Assembly: GCF_000808575.1 (NCBI RefSeq)
Contig: NZ_JWLW01000066.1
Location: forward strand, 427,247-491,246
Length of the DNA: 64,000 nucleotides
Reading direction: 5' to 3'
From: Alteromonas marina
Lineage (GTDB): Bacteria; Pseudomonadota; Gammaproteobacteria; Enterobacterales; Alteromonadaceae
Below, piece after piece: positions 45,505-55,261 of the stretch. The position numbers were made by a program, and so were the translations under genes. Numbering within the stretch: position 1 is the stretch's first letter; each line of letters begins with the position of its first letter. The notes below the pieces were generated by a model. The model was not told the DNA's origin, made no database searches, and worked only from the letters and a program-made list of their open reading frames with translations.

Positions 45505-47721
45505 ATGCAATCAGGTAAGAGTGTTTTTCAACCAGGTCAAAACTGTTGGGTAGAGAGCAAAGCGCGTTTTTCCACGCCTCTAATAGATTGCGGGAACTAT
45601 TACAAAGCGCTACACAGCTCGATAGTCAAAGCGAAGCACAGCATTTTTATTGTGGGTTGGGATATTGATAGTCGAATTCGCTTGTTACGAGGTGACGATG
45701 AAGTATCTAGCGAAGCGCCTAGTGTGATTAGCGACTTGCTTAAATGGAAAGCTGAGCAAAACCCCGATATTAAAATTTACCTATTGCGATGGGACTCGTC
45801 ATTAGCCTTTTTTGCGCAACGTGAGATGTGGGCCAAAGAAGTATGGGAAGAGAAGACCCCAGATAACGTACAAACTGAACTGGACGATACTATTCCTATG
45901 GGCGGAAGTCAGCATCAAAAAATCGTGGTTGTTGACGACGAACTTGTTTTTTCAGGCGGCATGGATGTGTCCACCAATCGTTGGGATACCCGAGACCATC
46001 CAGTGGTTTCCGAAGAGAGAGATGGTCCTGACGGGGAGTATGGTCCGTTACACGATGTACAAATGGTTTCGAGCGGCCCCGTCGTTGCCGATTTTGCGCA
46101 ACTTGTTAGATGGAGATGGCAACGCGTGGCTGATGAATCTCCTATCGACATGCGTGAAGAGGCACGTATTGACGAAAATGCACCGCTGCCGGACGCATGG
46201 CCTGAAGACTTCCCCCCTCTTTTTGAAAACGTAGAGTGCGCCCTTGCCCGCACCATCCCGTTTATGGATGAAGTCGAGCCGGCTCAAGAAGTTCGCCATA
46301 TGCTGCTTGACCTCATTGGTGAAGCAGAGTCTGTCATATACATCGAAAATCAATTCACGACCCGCCAAGAAATTGCTGAGGCTCTTAACAAGCAACTAAA
46401 GTTAAAGCCAAATCTTTCGGTCATCATTGTGAGCTCTTACGAGCCAAAAGGTAAGTTTGAATGTGAGGCTTTTTGGGCAAGCCGAATCGAATTTAAAGCA
46501 ATTTTGGAAAAAGGGATCGACCCCAATCGAGTAAAACTGACCTATTCTTCAATCGAAGATATGCAAGGTCGTAAGGCGTACAAACGCATTCACTCTAAGG
46601 TGATGACGATAGATAACAAGTACCTTGTCATCGGTTCTTCAAACCTAAGTAACCGTTCAATGACATTAGATACAGAGATTGATACGGTTATTTTCGGCAA
46701 TAGCAAAGACAATCGAGCATGTATAGAACAAGTAAGAAATGACTTACTTGCTGAGCATACAGGTCGTGATATAGAAGCAATGCCGGAAATATTTAACAGC
46801 CGATATCCTGTTGAAGCATTGATGCAGGGTCAGATCGCACACGGCTATGTGCTTACCGAAGTTCGTGATGAGGTATTCACAGAACACTCTGTGAAAAATG
46901 TATTTCGCGCTCTATCAGACCCTGAAGAACCACTTATTTCAGTACCCACACTTGACGGGGCTGCGCTACCCGCGCGTAACCCTAGACGTCGCAGCATTAT
47001 GATTTTAATTGGTGTTACTATTATTGCGATACTAGGCGGGTTGATGTTTTGGGCTAGCCAATCAATCCCATGGTTAAGCTCAGACAGTATCAATGCCTTT
47101 TTGGAGAAAAGCAGGGGCACTTATTTTGCTCTTCCAACAGTTTTGATCGTCTATGTAGTTGGTGGCGTTCTATTTTTCCCGGTGACTGTACTCTCTCTGG
47201 CAGTAGCCGCTATTTTCGGTCCGATTTGGGGGCCCATCTACGGCATCATGGGAGCACTAATGAGCTCTGCAATCATGTTTGGAATAGGCAAGCTATCAGG
47301 CAACGCGGGGCTTAGAAAAATTGGTGGGCCAAAGGTAGCTGCCGTTGATGAAAAACTAAAGCGTAGCGGTATCGTTGGCGTCGCGGCCATTCGCATGTTG
47401 CCTGTAGCGCCCTTTAGTTTGGTGAATTTGGTAGCGGGTATCTCATCTATTGGCATTTTCCAGTTTTTAGTGGGGACATTTTTAGGCATGTTCCCGCCCA
47501 TGATTGCGAAAGGGCTTGTGGGTGATTCGATAGCACAAATTTGGAAGAACCCTTCTGTGGAGACTATTAGCTATCTTGTGGGCGGAATCATTATGTGGGG
47601 CCTCATGATTTGGGGTTCACAAAAATTTGCACGCTATTATCAAGCTAGAAAGGAGTCAACTGGTGACGCGGCACAAACGAGTAACAGTAGGAAAGATGAG
47701 GGTGAGAAATGTGCCGCATAG
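45505..47721 (+). CDS. Phospholipase D-like / VTT-domain membrane fusion protein
   Basis: The 738-residue protein has two phospholipase D HKD motifs (HQKIVVVDDELVFSGGMD near residue 137 and HSKVMTIDNKYLVIGSSNL near 370). After a membrane segment (about 495-515), a C-terminal VTT/DedA (TVP38/TMEM64-type) domain spans about 545-715, with AAIFGPIWGPIYGIMGALM and AAIRMLPVAPFSLVNLVAG. The active PLD half faces the cytoplasm or membrane surface and could remodel phospholipids, while VTT proteins move lipids between leaflets. It overlaps the next gene by 13 bases. Confidence 0.88.
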   Translation: MQSGKSVFQPGQNCWVESKARFSTPLIDCGNYYKALHSSIVKAKHSIFIVGWDIDSRIRLLRGDDEVSSEAPSVISDLLKWKAEQNPDIKIYLLRWDSSLAFFAQREMWAKEVWEEKTPDNVQTELDDTIPMGGSQHQKIVVVDDELVFSGGMDVSTNRWDTRDHPVVSEERDGPDGEYGPLHDVQMVSSGPVVADFAQLVRWRWQRVADESPIDMREEARIDENAPLPDAWPEDFPPLFENVECALARTIPFMDEVEPAQEVRHMLLDLIGEAESVIYIENQFTTRQEIAEALNKQLKLKPNLSVIIVSSYEPKGKFECEAFWASRIEFKAILEKGIDPNRVKLTYSSIEDMQGRKAYKRIHSKVMTIDNKYLVIGSSNLSNRSMTLDTEIDTVIFGNSKDNRACIEQVRNDLLAEHTGRDIEAMPEIFNSRYPVEALMQGQIAHGYVLTEVRDEVFTEHSVKNVFRALSDPEEPLISVPTLDGAALPARNPRRRSIMILIGVTIIAILGGLMFWASQSIPWLSSDSINAFLEKSRGTYFALPTVLIVYVVGGVLFFPVTVLSLAVAAIFGPIWGPIYGIMGALMSSAIMFGIGKLSGNAGLRKIGGPKVAAVDEKLKRSGIVGVAAIRMLPVAPFSLVNLVAGISSIGIFQFLVGTFLGMFPPMIAKGLVGDSIAQIWKNPSVETISYLVGGIIMWGLMIWGSQKFARYYQARKESTGDAAQTSNSRKDEGEKCAA

Positions 47722-48416
47722 TGACCTACAATATTCATAGTGGGGTGGGCAGAGATAAGCAGCATGACTACAAACGCATAGGGCAGTTTCTAGCAAACAG
47801 TGGCGCGGACGTCGTGCTACTTCAAGAAATGGACACTCGTCCTATTGAGCGTGATACCGCTCAGGATATTGAAGACATATGTGCTAACAATACATTCAGG
47901 CTGATCCCCTCGCCTGCCATAAGAGAATCGAATGGTTGGTATGGGAATGCCATATTGACGCGATTTGACGTGTTGAAACACGATACTGTGGACGTAAGTC
48001 AGAAAGGACGACAGCCAAGAAATGTGCAAATTGTCGAATTGAAGACTGAAAAAACTCCTCTGACGGTGGTGAATACTCACAAAGGTCTGAAAAAGTTAGA
48101 GCGTCGTTCGCAGTTCTCCATGCTTCACGAGCACCTTTCACAGCGTTTGAAAGAGAGAAAAACGCCCCTGTTTCTGGCAGGAGATTTCAATGAATGGCAG
48201 TTCTTCTCTAAAGCATTTAAAGCATTAAACCAGTTGCTATCGCAGCAAAAAATTGGCGCTACGTTCCCCAGTCAATTTCCAGTTTTTTCTTTGGACCGAG
48301 TATGGGTAACAGAGGATATCGAAGTGAAGTCGTGCAGAAAGCTTAAAAATGCAAAAACAAGGGTGTATTCTGATCACTTACCGGTGTTAGTGGATATTGT
48401 CTTGCCTGAATCGTAA
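47709..48416 (+). CDS. Endonuclease/exonuclease/phosphatase-family protein
   Basis: The 235-residue protein shows all core EEP motifs: TYNIHSGVG (Asn), LLQEMDTRP (Glu), GDFNEW (Asp, Asn) and YSDHLPVLVDI (Asp, His). There is no signal peptide. Its ATG lies inside the end of the PLD-VTT gene, so the two are translationally coupled. This suggests a phosphodiesterase acting on a lipid head group or phospholipid product rather than DNA, but the substrate is inferred. Confidence 0.87.
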   Translation: MCRIVTYNIHSGVGRDKQHDYKRIGQFLANSGADVVLLQEMDTRPIERDTAQDIEDICANNTFRLIPSPAIRESNGWYGNAILTRFDVLKHDTVDVSQKGRQPRNVQIVELKTEKTPLTVVNTHKGLKKLERRSQFSMLHEHLSQRLKERKTPLFLAGDFNEWQFFSKAFKALNQLLSQQKIGATFPSQFPVFSLDRVWVTEDIEVKSCRKLKNAKTRVYSDHLPVLVDIVLPES

Positions 48417-48459
48417 ATTTGTCTGTGTTCTTTAACGTCGCAAGTTAGAAAGTGTTGTA

Positions 48460-49440
48460 TTATGCCGATTTCACGGCAAAGGCAGAGGCCGCAAATTCCA
48501 GCGTGCCACACCAATGGTTTAGTGCGTTCTCTTTCGCTACGACTTTCCGAATAATATCGATAATGCTTCCATAGTTGAGCGCAGATTTTCTCTGTTTGTT
48601 TGTCGCCGCCAATACCGTTCTGTGCATTTCGGGCTGAGTAATTTTGAGTGTCGATACCAGCCCTGACTCTCTTAAATGAAAAATGGCCGAGGTAGGTAAA
48701 ATCATCACGCCCTCACCTTGCATTACTTGCCTTAACCCTGTCATAAGTTGCCCCGAATAAGCGAGATCATGTTTCAAACTCACTCCCGTAGCCCTCTCAT
48801 AATCGGCAATAAGCTGACCTAGTGCATCTTTGTTTCCAGGTGACAAAAGGGGCAGCTCACTAATCTCCCAAAATTTTATAATGGATTTTTCTCGAAGCTT
48901 GGTATATTGGGGGTAAGCTGAAGAAGCGGAGAAAACAAGATGCAACTCCTCTTGAATTAGCGGTGTCACGCTCATGAATTTAGGGTCTACTGCCTGCTGG
49001 TAAGTCAATGCAATATCCACCTGCTTAGAATCGAGCCAATCGTTGATTGTGTATGAAGGCCCAGTGCTGATTTCTACCTTTAAATTTTTATGATTTTTCG
49101 CAATTTCGGTTAACAGCGGTAGAGAAAGTACATTACCGATTGAGGGCAGCATTCCTATTTTTATCACCCTTTGCTGCCCTACTTGAAATGCCTCTAGCAC
49201 TGTTTTGACATTATCAATTTCACCCACTATTTTTTCAGCGTGCGTATAAAATACTTCCCCTGCGGGCGTTAAGCTAACCCCTGAAAAGCTACGTTCTAGC
49301 AGCTTCGCTTTGACTTCCCGCTCCAAATTGGCAAGTTGTTGGCTAATAGCAGGCTGCGCAATATCTAATGCCCGAGCCGCTGCAGCTATACTGCCTTTTT
49401 GCACTGTAGTAATGAAGTAATGTAGCTGTTTAGAGTGCAC
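48460..49440 (-). CDS. LysR-family transcriptional regulator
   Basis: The protein has a LysR DNA-binding domain (VHSKQLHYFITTVQKGSIA..., ARALDIAQPAISQQLANLE) and an effector-binding domain from about residue 90. I chose the GTG at 49440, preceded by AGAGGAGAG, because it gives the normal LysR N-terminus (326 residues); a longer ORF from 49596 adds 52 atypical residues. It is divergent from the TonB receptor / TauE / aminotransferase operon and probably controls it. Confidence 0.87.
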   Translation of the reverse strand: MHSKQLHYFITTVQKGSIAAAARALDIAQPAISQQLANLEREVKAKLLERSFSGVSLTPAGEVFYTHAEKIVGEIDNVKTVLEAFQVGQQRVIKIGMLPSIGNVLSLPLLTEIAKNHKNLKVEISTGPSYTINDWLDSKQVDIALTYQQAVDPKFMSVTPLIQEELHLVFSASSAYPQYTKLREKSIIKFWEISELPLLSPGNKDALGQLIADYERATGVSLKHDLAYSGQLMTGLRQVMQGEGVMILPTSAIFHLRESGLVSTLKITQPEMHRTVLAATNKQRKSALNYGSIIDIIRKVVAKENALNHWCGTLEFAASAFAVKSA

Positions 49441-49853
49441 TAGCTCTCCTCTTAAACATGGCAGTGTTCGAAACGCATTGAATTGCCGTTGGAAAAATCT
49501 CTGATAAAGGCAGCAAGGTATATGCCATTCCAATAGGTTATATGCAGCAAAAATGTAAAATATTGACAAGGTTCTTGAACTAAAAAAATCTCGCACAGGA
49601 CACTACTAAAGTCTAACACTAAGAAAAGCGCGTGCTTCGAGCTGGCTCAATATTTTTCTTATACCCCTGAATATTCTTCTTTCTTCCACCAGCGACAAAG
49701 AGTTTTTAGCCTAGTTCCTGTACACGAGTTACACAACAACAATTACAAGATGCCTCTGCATCAAAGTGGTGCTCGTGCGTGCCTAGAAAGAGTGCAAGTT
49801 CTAACAACCCGCATTCATAAATTAAGTAGCAATAAGCACGATTGGGAACACAA
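49441..49853. other. Divergent control region, lysR to TonB receptor
   Basis: This 413-base gap separates lysR from the receptor operon, so both promoters and the LysR sites should lie here. A loosely symmetric AT-rich segment near 49517-49545 (TATATGCC...GGTTATATG) is one candidate, but the symmetry is imperfect. No small gene is evident. Confidence 0.4.
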
Positions 49854-52505
49854 ATGAAACAAAAGAAACTCCACACTGCAGTACGTTACGCACTTACCGG
49901 ATTAACTCTCTTCACCACCTCCATGCTTGTGCAGGCACAAGAAGTTAGTGAAGAAACCACAGAAGCTAAAGACCTTGAACGTATAGCCGTTGTTGGTGCC
50001 CGCGGTGCGCCGCGCTCAGTAACAAGCTCACCTGTTCCCGTTGATGTGTTAACCGCAGAAGACGTAGAAGCCGTAGCGTTTACCGACATGAACAATGTGC
50101 TAATGACCCTTGTACCGTCATACTCAGTCGGCAGACAGCCTATTTCAGACGGCGGCACCTTTATTCGTCCGGCAACACTTCGAGGTATGCCAACAGACAA
50201 AACCTTGGTTCTAGTGAACTCTAAACGCCGTCACAGAGCAGCGCTTGTTTCAATAGGTGGTTCCGGCACACAAGGGCCAGACATTGCCACAATACCTACC
50301 GCAGCTATTCAAAGTGTAGAGGTATTGCGTGACGGAGCGGCAGCCCAGTATGGCTCAGACGCCATCGCAGGGGTAATCAACTTCCAGCTTAAAAACAATA
50401 CCGAAGGTGGCTCTTTCACTATCGACTATGGCACTTACTATGAGGGTGATGGAGACCAAGTTACCGTTACAGGAAATAAAGGCTTCGCCCTTGGCGATGA
50501 TGGCTTCTTTAGCATTTCTGCCGAGTATTCAGATAGCGAGGCAACATTCAGAGGCGAACAATATTGTGAACCATGGTTCTGCGTAGACGAGCAGTCAGAC
50601 GAATACATCGCAGATGCAACTGCTATGGCCAACAGTGTTCACGGTTCTGATGTGGTACAGCCTTGGGGTCAACCTAATACCAGCGGAAAACGGGTCTTTT
50701 TCAACTCTGGATACGCACTTAGTGCTGAAGCCGAACTTTACGCTTTTGGTAACTATTCAGAAAGTGAGGGCGACGGCTCTTTCTATTACCGTTATCCGGG
50801 CAACGGCACTATTGAAGACATTCGCCTTGAAGATGGCTCTATATGGAATCCGACAGAATTTTTCCCGGGTGGCTTCACTCCACGCTTCTTCGGAGATGTC
50901 ACTGATTACTCATTGGTAGGTGGCATAAAAGGTATGTCTGGCGACCTTACCTACGATATCAGCGGTCGCTACGGGAATAACGAAATTTCTTATACGTTAG
51001 CGAATACTATTAACCCATCTCTTGGTAACGAATCGCCTACGTCATTTGAGCCAGGCGACCTGACTAACGAAGAAACGCAATTACAAGCTGACTTCACCTA
51101 CGACCTGAGCGGTTACGTTCTCGCTTTTGGTGCAAGTTACTTAGATGAGTCTTATGAAATTTCTGAAGGTGAATTAAGCTCATACTTTGCGGGACCTTAT
51201 GCCACATCTGATCCCTATGGGTTCTGTGACGGAACCGCTGCTACCGCCGCAGGTTTAGCCGTTATCGCAAATGGTTCAACATTAAATTGTGCCAACTTTA
51301 CCGACAATGATAGCGATGATGACGGTATTGAGGATGACGGAATAGCAGGTGTAGACGCTGTTTATACCGTGGTAGGTGTAGGCTCCAATGGTTTCCCAGG
51401 TTATTCACCAGATTATTCAGGCTCGTATGAACGTGACTCTTATGCGGTATACACCGATATCTCGGGTGACATTACTGACGAGCTATTTGCACAAGCAGCA
51501 TTGCGCTATGAGGACTACTCAGATTTTGGCTCTGAGGTAGTTTATAAAGTAGCAGCATTCTACCAGCTGAATGACGACGTAGGTTTTAGATCTTCATTTG
51601 GTACAGGCTTCCGCGCCCCCACTCCAGGTCAGCAGGGTACAACTAACGTATCTACACGATTACCTAATGGTTTTCCAGTAGCAACAGGCTTATTCCCTGC
51701 AGGAGGAGAAGTTGCGCAGGCTCTTGGTGCTGATGAACTTTCACCTGAAAAGTCGACCAACTTTACCTTAGGTATGACGGCTAACTACGGCGACGCAACG
51801 CTTACCGTAGATTACTACCACATTCAATTAGAGGACCGTCTCTACTCTGTATCCACACGTGATGTATCCACTACGGTCGTCACCGACCCAGATGCTAATG
51901 GTTACGATGCTTACCAGAATTACCTAGCCCTTGCGGGAGCAAACGTTTCTGGTGCTGAATCAATTGGTGGAGTTTTCTTCTTTCAAAACGCATTCGATAC
52001 GGTTACTGAGGGTTTAGACGTAGTCGCTACTTACAAAATGGAATCGAAGTACGGCTCCACCGTATTAACCGGTTCCGTTAACTACAACAAAACAGAGTTC
52101 GATTCTGATGCAAGCGCGTTCCTTGATCCTGAAGATCGATTCGATTTTGAAAATAGTACTCCTGAAATGCGCGGGGTGTTCTCAGTCACACATAGCTATG
52201 ACGTATGGTCTGCAGTTGCTCGTCTGAGCTATTACGGCGAGTACGAAAACGCGGGAAGTGATGACGGAGAAATTGTAAACGAAGACAGTATTCAAACCTT
52301 CGGCGACGAATTCATGTTTGATATTGAAGGCTCCTATCTCATAAATGAAAACCTCACGTTGTCAGTGGGTATCAGGAATCTTTTCGACAACTATCCAGAT
52401 GTAAGCACTAACGGCGATGCCTGTTGTGGCCAAGTTTACGACTCTGGTTCCATCGTCGACTGGCAAGGTGGGTATTACTACACGCGCCTAGCCGCACGCT
52501 TCTAA
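49854..52505 (+). CDS. TonB-dependent outer-membrane receptor with calcium-type loop
   Basis: The 883-residue receptor has a signal peptide (MKQKKLHTAVRYALTGLTLF..., cleavage after VQA near residue 29), a plug domain (about 45-180, LRGMPTDKTLVLVNSKRRH, LRDGAAAQYGSDAIAGVINF) and a long barrel ending in RLAARF. Residues 484-496 read DNDSDDDGIEDDG and contain the DxDxDGxxD calcium-loop pattern (Asp486, 488, 490, Gly491, Asp494). The ATG at 49854 is preferred over an in-frame TTG at 49842. It heads an operon with a TauE-type exporter and a Tat-signal aminotransferase; the substrate is unknown. Confidence 0.9.
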   Translation: MKQKKLHTAVRYALTGLTLFTTSMLVQAQEVSEETTEAKDLERIAVVGARGAPRSVTSSPVPVDVLTAEDVEAVAFTDMNNVLMTLVPSYSVGRQPISDGGTFIRPATLRGMPTDKTLVLVNSKRRHRAALVSIGGSGTQGPDIATIPTAAIQSVEVLRDGAAAQYGSDAIAGVINFQLKNNTEGGSFTIDYGTYYEGDGDQVTVTGNKGFALGDDGFFSISAEYSDSEATFRGEQYCEPWFCVDEQSDEYIADATAMANSVHGSDVVQPWGQPNTSGKRVFFNSGYALSAEAELYAFGNYSESEGDGSFYYRYPGNGTIEDIRLEDGSIWNPTEFFPGGFTPRFFGDVTDYSLVGGIKGMSGDLTYDISGRYGNNEISYTLANTINPSLGNESPTSFEPGDLTNEETQLQADFTYDLSGYVLAFGASYLDESYEISEGELSSYFAGPYATSDPYGFCDGTAATAAGLAVIANGSTLNCANFTDNDSDDDGIEDDGIAGVDAVYTVVGVGSNGFPGYSPDYSGSYERDSYAVYTDISGDITDELFAQAALRYEDYSDFGSEVVYKVAAFYQLNDDVGFRSSFGTGFRAPTPGQQGTTNVSTRLPNGFPVATGLFPAGGEVAQALGADELSPEKSTNFTLGMTANYGDATLTVDYYHIQLEDRLYSVSTRDVSTTVVTDPDANGYDAYQNYLALAGANVSGAESIGGVFFFQNAFDTVTEGLDVVATYKMESKYGSTVLTGSVNYNKTEFDSDASAFLDPEDRFDFENSTPEMRGVFSVTHSYDVWSAVARLSYYGEYENAGSDDGEIVNEDSIQTFGDEFMFDIEGSYLINENLTLSVGIRNLFDNYPDVSTNGDACCGQVYDSGSIVDWQGGYYYTRLAARF

Positions 52506-52518
52506 TCGAGGTTATCAC

Positions 52519-52541
52519 ACACCGGCTTAGGCCGGTGTTTA
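52519..52541 (+). terminator. Hairpin between TonB receptor and TauE genes
   Basis: ACACCGGC / GCCGGTGT is a perfect 8-bp stem with a four-base loop but is followed by only three T residues. It may act as a partial terminator that lowers expression of the two downstream genes. Confidence 0.5.
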
Positions 52542-52620
52542 CCTATTTTAACAACGGTATATAAGTAGAAAATAAGGGTCATTCAATGTTCAAAGCTGTA
52601 ATGTGTGGAGTAAAAAGTCA

Positions 52621-53442
52621 ATGGAAATAGAACTACTGTGGTTTGTAGTTACCTTGTGTATCACCGGCGCCATTGCTGGCATCACTGCAGGGCTGTTCGG
52701 CAATGGTGGAGGTTTCGTTGTTGTTCCTGCTCTTCTCGCTGTTTTTCCGTTTTTTACTCCTCCATCAGAAGCCCTCGTTAAGGTAGCCATCGGAACATCA
52801 TTGGCATCCATTGTGGTATCAAGCGCTCGGTCAGTGATGGCCCATCGCGCTAAAGGTGCGGTGGATTTTGACATTCTTCGCTCGTGGAGTATTTGGCTTA
52901 TTCTTGGCGTTGGTGGCGGGCTGCTCATCGCAAACAACTCCAGCGCCAATGGTTTAACGGTCGTGTTCGCCGCTGGTGTTCTACTTTACTCCGTATACTT
53001 CCTTTTCCCTGAGTTCGTTGTAAGACCCGGGCTTGTTTTCGATATGCCTAAAGGCATAGGAAAAGCAGTTTTAGCATTTGTACTCGGTGGTTTCTCTGCC
53101 CTGCTTGGAATAGGCGGCGGAACTCCAACGGTTATCACCATGGTGATGTGTCAGCGCACTATACAGCAAGCAGTGGCAACTGCCGCTGGAGTAGGTTTCC
53201 TGATAGGTCTTCCAGGAGCCATCGGCTTTCTATTTATGAAACATCCAGACACGGCCTCTCTACCTGTTGGCACTATAGGGTATATCAATATCCCAGCGCT
53301 TATTGCTATCAGTATAGGGGCAATTTTTACGGCACCTATTGGAGCGAAGATGGCGCATAACTTTAGCGAAAAGAAGCTAAAACGATTGTTTGGCATTTAT
53401 CTCGTCATTGTCTCTAGCGCAATGTTTTATAAAGCCATTTAG
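52621..53442 (+). CDS. TauE/SafE-type membrane exporter
   Basis: The 273-residue protein has about eight membrane helices and the duplicated TauE/SafE motifs: GITAGLFGNGGGFVVVPALL near the N-terminus and GGFSALLGIGGGTPTVITMV at the start of the second half. Members move sulfite, sulfonates or other organic anions. I chose the ATG at 52621; a GTG six codons earlier is possible. It lies between the TonB receptor and the aminotransferase, so it probably moves the receptor substrate or its product across the inner membrane. Confidence 0.85.
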   Translation: MEIELLWFVVTLCITGAIAGITAGLFGNGGGFVVVPALLAVFPFFTPPSEALVKVAIGTSLASIVVSSARSVMAHRAKGAVDFDILRSWSIWLILGVGGGLLIANNSSANGLTVVFAAGVLLYSVYFLFPEFVVRPGLVFDMPKGIGKAVLAFVLGGFSALLGIGGGTPTVITMVMCQRTIQQAVATAAGVGFLIGLPGAIGFLFMKHPDTASLPVGTIGYINIPALIAISIGAIFTAPIGAKMAHNFSEKKLKRLFGIYLVIVSSAMFYKAI

Positions 53443-53461
53443 AATAAAAAGGAGAGTATCT

Positions 53462-54640
53462 GTGAGTTATAACCGTTCAAGACGTTTATTTTTAGGTGGC
53501 TCGGTTGCAGCTTCTGCGATAGGTGCGACTGGCTTCACCAACTTGGTAAGTGCTCAATCTACCAGTGCAGCCGCAAGTAAAGCGGCGTCGGTCATGTATG
53601 GACCCAAACCGGGCGTGGCGAAATTAAATGCTAATGAAAACCCTTTCGGCCCCAGTCCAAAAGCCTTGGAAGCGATTGCTATCGCATCGGCTCAAGGTGG
53701 AGCCTACTACGCTTACCCCGCCGCTATGACACTGTTAGATATGATTGCCGAGCGTCATGGCATTACGCGTAAAAATATTTCGTTGAGCGCTGGGTCGAGC
53801 CCAGTTTTATCTTATGCAGCCTTGGCAGCCAGCAAAAACGGAAAAATCCTTGGGCCGGACCTCTTTTGGGATACCACGTCTAAAGCACCAGAAAAACAAG
53901 GTGCACCAGAAATAGTAAGGGTTGCCAATACAGCAGATCTCGATATTGACCTTGACGCCATGTATGCCGCTATTGATGATTCAATTGGCATGGTACATAT
54001 CTGTAATCCGAATAATCCAACGGGAAAAGTGCTCGACCCAATCAAGCTTCGCGAATTCTGTATAAAAGCTTCTAAGAAAACACTGGTTCTAGTTGATGAG
54101 GCCTACAACGAACTTATCGATGAGCCACCTAAGCATTCCATGATTCCACTTGTTAAAGCCGGTCACAATGTGATTGTAGCCCGAACCTTCTCAAAGATTT
54201 ATGGATTGGCTGGTATGCGAGTAGGCTACTTAATCGCGTCAGAGAAAAATACCGAGTGGATTAATCGCTACGGTATGGGCGGCTATACGTTGAATCAAGC
54301 GGGTCTTGCTGCTGCTATCGCTAGCTACAATGACAACGCATTTTTAACGTTTTCCAAAGAGAAAATTTACGAAGGTAAGTCCATGGTTATGGAAGCCGTT
54401 AAAGCCAACGGTTTGACAGCCCTCCCCTCAAGTACTAACTTTATTTTTGTGAATCTAGGTGACGGCAACGCCGAATACTTCCGTCAAGCTATGGCTGAAA
54501 AAGACGTTCTTATACGAGGTATTTATCGTACTTACAATAACTGGTCACGAGTGAGCATGGGCAAAATTGCTGACGTTAAACGTTATGTTGATGCAATGCC
54601 CGCCGCATTAGAAAAAATGCAGTCAATGCAAAAAAGTTAA
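53462..54640 (+). CDS. Tat-signal PLP aminotransferase (HisC-like)
   Basis: The 392-residue protein starts at GTG after AAAGGAGAG. It begins with a twin-arginine signal (SRRLFLGGSVAASAIGAT), then a class I/II aminotransferase fold: KLNANENPFGPSP, NPNNPTGKVL (Asn), LVDEAYNEL (Asp, Tyr) and the PLP lysine in RTFSKIYGLAGMRVGYL. Sequence style is histidinol-phosphate aminotransferase-like, but it is not in a his operon and is apparently exported folded with its cofactor. It probably deaminates an amino compound in the periplasm. It follows the TauE gene after 19 bases. Confidence 0.85.
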   Translation: MSYNRSRRLFLGGSVAASAIGATGFTNLVSAQSTSAAASKAASVMYGPKPGVAKLNANENPFGPSPKALEAIAIASAQGGAYYAYPAAMTLLDMIAERHGITRKNISLSAGSSPVLSYAALAASKNGKILGPDLFWDTTSKAPEKQGAPEIVRVANTADLDIDLDAMYAAIDDSIGMVHICNPNNPTGKVLDPIKLREFCIKASKKTLVLVDEAYNELIDEPPKHSMIPLVKAGHNVIVARTFSKIYGLAGMRVGYLIASEKNTEWINRYGMGGYTLNQAGLAAAIASYNDNAFLTFSKEKIYEGKSMVMEAVKANGLTALPSSTNFIFVNLGDGNAEYFRQAMAEKDVLIRGIYRTYNNWSRVSMGKIADVKRYVDAMPAALEKMQSMQKS

Positions 54641-54895
54641 ATATCAATGGCGTGTGTCAGCATCGATACACGTCGACTCGTCTTCTCCATCTTCTTCTTA
54701 CTCCTGCAACCTGTTAATTCAACTAAAAGTCTAATTCGCACAAAAGTCACCTTTGTCATATACTGAAATCATCTAATAAGCAGTGTAGAGCATGACTACA
54801 ACAATAATTTTTGAAGGTATTGTTGCAGTAACGCAAAAGTTGCACATACTTTACTAAAAAGGCATAACAGTAAATGCCGCTCAAGGAGGCTGTAA

Positions 54896-55261
54896 ATGTC
54901 ACTTTCTGTACTAGTTGCTGATGATTCGAAGCTGTCGAGGCGCAGCGTTATTCGCTCGCTCCCTCAAGACTTGGAGTACGATATAACCGAGGCAACAAAC
55001 GGACAAGAAGCGATAAATTCACTTTCCGAAAGCGAATTTGGACTTATTCTTTTAGACCTCACCATGCCTGAGGTAGATGGTGTTGGAGTGCTAGAGTTTT
55101 TACATGCAAGACCTAACATGCCAAACGTGATAGTAATAAGTGCTGATTTTCAGCCTGAAAAACAGAAAATTGTTATGTCGCTTGGTGCCAAACGCTTTCT
55201 TCGTAAGCCTTTAGATAAAGAAGAGTTGGCAATGGCGTTGTTTGAGCTGGGGTATCTATGA
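54896..55261 (+). CDS. Single-domain CheY-like response regulator
   Basis: The 121-residue protein is a stand-alone receiver with Asp pair (VADDSKLSRR), phospho-acceptor Asp (LILLDLTMPEVDG near residue 54), Ser/Thr in VISADF and Lys in FLRKPLDKEE. The ribosome binding site AAGGAGG is strong. It overlaps the CheC gene by four bases. It probably receives phosphate from the kinase encoded third in the operon. Confidence 0.88.
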   Translation: MSLSVLVADDSKLSRRSVIRSLPQDLEYDITEATNGQEAINSLSESEFGLILLDLTMPEVDGVGVLEFLHARPNMPNVIVISADFQPEKQKIVMSLGAKRFLRKPLDKEELAMALFELGYL

